Shown piece by piece: positions 5,449 through 7,455 of a stretch of DNA of 7,455 nucleotides. Both the position numbers and the translations under genes were made by a program. A model generated the notes under the pieces. It did no database searches. It saw only the letters and a program-made list of their open reading frames with translations, and was not told where the DNA came from. Source of the DNA: Planctomycetota bacterium (GTDB taxonomy: Bacteria; Planctomycetota; Planctomycetia; Pirellulales; Thermoguttaceae); assembly GCA_015661985.1 (NCBI GenBank), contig DQVB01000305.1:1-7455 (forward strand). Direction: 5' to 3'. Numbering within the stretch: position 1 is the first letter of the stretch; each line of letters opens with the position of its first letter.

Positions 5449-6663
5449 ATGATCCGCAAAGAGTCCAGCGACGGCATCGGGTATTCGGTCGTCGACCTGA
5501 ATGGCGTCTCCCACGTGTACGCTTCGGCAGTGCCGCGCACGGGAGGGACGTTTGAGGAGCAGGCGCACGATGCGTTGCGCACCATTGAGGCTGTGATGCA
5601 TGAAGAGGGCACCCACGGTTCGATCGTGCAGCAGGCGGTCTTCTTGCAGGACAGTGCCAAGGTGGGCGACTGTCGGCGGATCATGCAAGAGTTCTATGGC
5701 AACCAGATGCCCGCCACGACGTACATCTGGCAGCCGCCCTGTTGTGGCAAGGCGTTATCCGTCGAGGCCTTGGGGGTGGGCAGTGGCGGCGAGGATGTGG
5801 CGATCCGGCGCGTGAGCGACCGGCTGGTGGTCACGCGGCACGGGGGCGTCTCCTGGATCCATTGCGGCCACGTGGTGCCGGAGCCCTCGGCCGTGGGTGT
5901 ATACCGACGCTCGATGAGTGCCTTCCGGCGCATGGCGGAGCTGTTGGCCACCCAAGGGATCGGGTTTGAGCAAGTGATCCGCACCTGGCTCTATTTGGGT
6001 GACATCGTTGGTATGGAGGGCAGCACCCAACGGTACAAGGAGCTGAACCGAGCGAGGACGGATTTCTACCGAGACATCCGGTTCGCCGAGGGGCGTACGG
6101 CACCGGGGTTTCGGGGCACGGTTTACCCGGCCAGTACAGGGATCGGCACGGACAACCATGACATCGTCATGAGCTGCATTGCCCTGAGTGCCGAACCGGA
6201 CCGGGTGCAGCTGATGCCCCTGGAGAACCCACAGCAGACGTCGGCGTTCGAGTATTCGGCCAGGTACAGTCCACAGAGTCCCAAGTTCTGCCGTGCCATG
6301 GCGCTGACCAGCGGCCCGTGCTCGACGATCTTTGTTTCCGGGACGGCCAGCATCACCGATTCGGAGACGCGATGGGTTGGCGATGTGGAGCGGCAGACGC
6401 ACCAAACGCTGGACAACATCGAGGCGCTGATTTCCGAGCGCAACTTCCGACAGTACGGCTGGGCGGGATGGGGCGCTACGCTGGAGGACCTGGCCTTGGC
6501 GCGGGTGTACATCAAGAACCAGGACGATTTTGCCAAGACGCGGGCCGCCTGTGAATCGCGCTTCGGAGAGGTGCCCACCATCTACGCCGTGGCCGACGTC
6601 TGCCGGCCGGAGCTGTTGGTGGAAATCGAAGGAATCGCGTTCTCGGCCCGCTGCGTCCGTTAG
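5449..6663 (+). CDS. Chorismatase-like protein (FkbO/Hyg5 family) with extra N-terminal RidA-like segment
   Basis: Chorismatases hydrolyse chorismate to a cyclohexadiene diol acid or to hydroxybenzoate, in the cytoplasm. I chose the ATG at 5449 (404 residues) because AAAGG lies six bases upstream. A GTG at 5383 in the same frame has no ribosome site and precedes the likely transcript start. Three RidA/YjgF-like parts are visible: residues about 10-110 (FEEQAHDALRTIEAVM, ending VEALGV), about 125-250, and about 285-404. The last two fit the two-part chorismatase core: a TWLYLGDI segment at 179-186 followed by YKELNRAR (196-203), PASTGIG at 227-233, SARYSPQSPKFCRA at 270-283, FVSGTASI at 295-302, and DVCRPELLVEIEG at 383-395. 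Glu392 sits at the conserved acidic position. The RidA catalytic Arg position appears to be Ile378, which argues against imine deaminase activity. The family's usual length is near 340, and the extra N-terminal part explains the difference. The exact product is unknown. Confidence 0.72.
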   Translation: MIRKESSDGIGYSVVDLNGVSHVYASAVPRTGGTFEEQAHDALRTIEAVMHEEGTHGSIVQQAVFLQDSAKVGDCRRIMQEFYGNQMPATTYIWQPPCCGKALSVEALGVGSGGEDVAIRRVSDRLVVTRHGGVSWIHCGHVVPEPSAVGVYRRSMSAFRRMAELLATQGIGFEQVIRTWLYLGDIVGMEGSTQRYKELNRARTDFYRDIRFAEGRTAPGFRGTVYPASTGIGTDNHDIVMSCIALSAEPDRVQLMPLENPQQTSAFEYSARYSPQSPKFCRAMALTSGPCSTIFVSGTASITDSETRWVGDVERQTHQTLDNIEALISERNFRQYGWAGWGATLEDLALARVYIKNQDDFAKTRAACESRFGEVPTIYAVADVCRPELLVEIEGIAFSARCVR

Positions 6664-6678
6664 CTGGGCTGTTCACCA

Positions 6679-6693
6679 GCCTGTGCACCAGGC
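6679..6693. terminator. Hairpin between convergent genes
   Basis: GCCTG (6679-6683) pairs with CAGGC (6689-6693) around TGCAC, within the 33 bases between two stop codons that face each other. It could act as a shared terminator stem for both strands. There is no T-run on either side, so the call is weak. Confidence 0.3.
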
Positions 6694-6696
6694 CGT

Positions 6697-7455
6697 TCAA
6701 CGGTACTGGCCCGCGTCGTAGCGCTGCCAGAACAGGCTGGGCGATGTGCGGTCGTCGCCGTACTCGGGTTCGCCAAAGGCCGTGCCGATCTCGCGCAGCG
6801 TATGCATCGCCCGAGCATACTCGATGCCCTTCTCGATCCGCCCCGGCGTGAAGATCAACCGCGTCAGTCGCAGCCAACGGAGGACGGACAAATCGCTCAC
6901 CGGTGTGCGAGCGATGTGCAGACGTTGCAACGTGGGATGCCCTTTGAGCGGAGTCAAATCACTGACGCGTGTGCCCGCCAGCGTCAAACTGACCAGGGGC
7001 ACGGTGGCCAGCGGACGGATGTCTTCCACAGGCGTATCGTTCAGCCACAGCATTCCCAGGTAGCGCATGTCCCGCAACGGCGTCAGATCCCGGACGCGGG
7101 TACGCAGCAGGTTCAGTTCGCGGATCGGGGCGCCTTCGAGCGGACTAATGTCCTCCACGGGCACATGGCTCAGATAGACCACCTCGAGCGGCTTGCCGCG
7201 CAGCGGCGAAAGGTCGGTCACCTGCGTCTCGCTCAGATCGACGACCACCAGCGGCAGTTCGGCCAACGGGCTGATGTCCCGCACGGCCGGGTCATTGACG
7301 GCTACACCCACACCTCTGCCCATCGGCTGGACGAGCACTTGGCCGTCAAAGCCGGGGTTGACCTGCTTCAGCGCTCGGCGCAGGTCCTCGGGCGAAGGGA
7401 TCCGTACCGGCGCACCGCGTGGCTCACCCGACCGGTCCTCGCCCACAGCCGCCGC
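6697..7455 (-). CDS. Leucine-rich-repeat protein, C-terminal part; 5' end outside window
   Basis: The frame ends at a TGA (6697-6699) and stays open to base 7455. The GTG at 7446 is therefore only the first possible start inside the window, and the gene probably continues upstream. Counting from that GTG, 249 residues are seen. A PSPEDLRRALKQVNP segment (18-31) precedes seven leucine-rich repeats of about 21-22 residues with core D-(L/I)-S-P-L, at 57, 78, 99, 120, 142, 163 and 185. The end carries LFWQRYDAG (238-246). This arrangement, a short helical lead-in, single-strand repeats and a final FW segment, is known to me as the C-terminal part of large planctomycete-type proteins, often Ser/Thr kinases. 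No kinase domain is visible here, so that link is inference. The repeats suggest protein-protein binding. The gene converges on the chorismatase-like gene with 33 bases between stops. Confidence 0.8.
   Translation of the reverse strand, partial: AAAVGEDRSGEPRGAPVRIPSPEDLRRALKQVNPGFDGQVLVQPMGRGVGVAVNDPAVRDISPLAELPLVVVDLSETQVTDLSPLRGKPLEVVYLSHVPVEDISPLEGAPIRELNLLRTRVRDLTPLRDMRYLGMLWLNDTPVEDIRPLATVPLVSLTLAGTRVSDLTPLKGHPTLQRLHIARTPVSDLSVLRWLRLTRLIFTPGRIEKGIEYARAMHTLREIGTAFGEPEYGDDRTSPSLFWQRYDAGQYR
6880..7278 (-). repeat. Seven tandem leucine-rich repeats (63-66 bp period)
   Basis: The coding repeat unit has the pattern D-(L/I)-x-P-L followed by a strand and a T-x-V-x-D turn. Successive cores are 21, 21, 21, 22, 21 and 22 residues apart. 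The last unit has DLSVL instead of DLSPL and marks the end of the block. The DNA copies differ clearly from one another, so this is an old, diverged array rather than a recent expansion. Confidence 0.8.

Overview
The window is GC-rich bacterial DNA with five protein-coding regions, two of them cut by the window edges. The leucine-rich-repeat protein at the right edge has repeats of the 'DLSPL...T.V.D' kind and ends in an FW-x-RYD segment. That style is familiar from Planctomycetota and related PVC bacteria. Together with the secreted GH92 glycosidase, it makes a planctomycete-like organism the best guess. This is an inference from protein style, as no rRNA or marker gene is present.

Left part (1-3323, minus strand): a two-gene unit. 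A secreted GH92 family alpha-mannosidase comes first, followed 47 bases later by an unrecognised secreted or lipoprotein-like protein that runs off the left edge. Both appear to act outside the cytoplasm and probably serve glycan breakdown.

Middle (3324-5021): a 336-base divergent intergenic region separates the GH92 unit from a plus-strand 12-helix Major Facilitator Superfamily transporter. The region holds a perfect 10-bp palindrome, a GC-rich hairpin and a candidate promoter for the transporter.

Right part (5022-7455): a 427-base leader region lies ahead of a 404-residue protein. The leader is rich in inverted repeats, one followed by five T, and has two promoter candidates. The protein resembles FkbO/Hyg5-type chorismatases but carries an extra RidA/YjgF-like segment at its N terminus. 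A convergent gene, separated from it by 33 bases, encodes the C-terminal leucine-rich-repeat part of a larger protein that continues beyond the right edge.

The most interesting item is the three-part chorismatase-like protein and its elaborate upstream region. The MFS transporter just upstream in the same direction could export a chorismate-derived product, but the two genes have separate promoter candidates and nothing in the window proves the link. No rRNA, tRNA, CRISPR array, insertion sequence or phage gene was seen.
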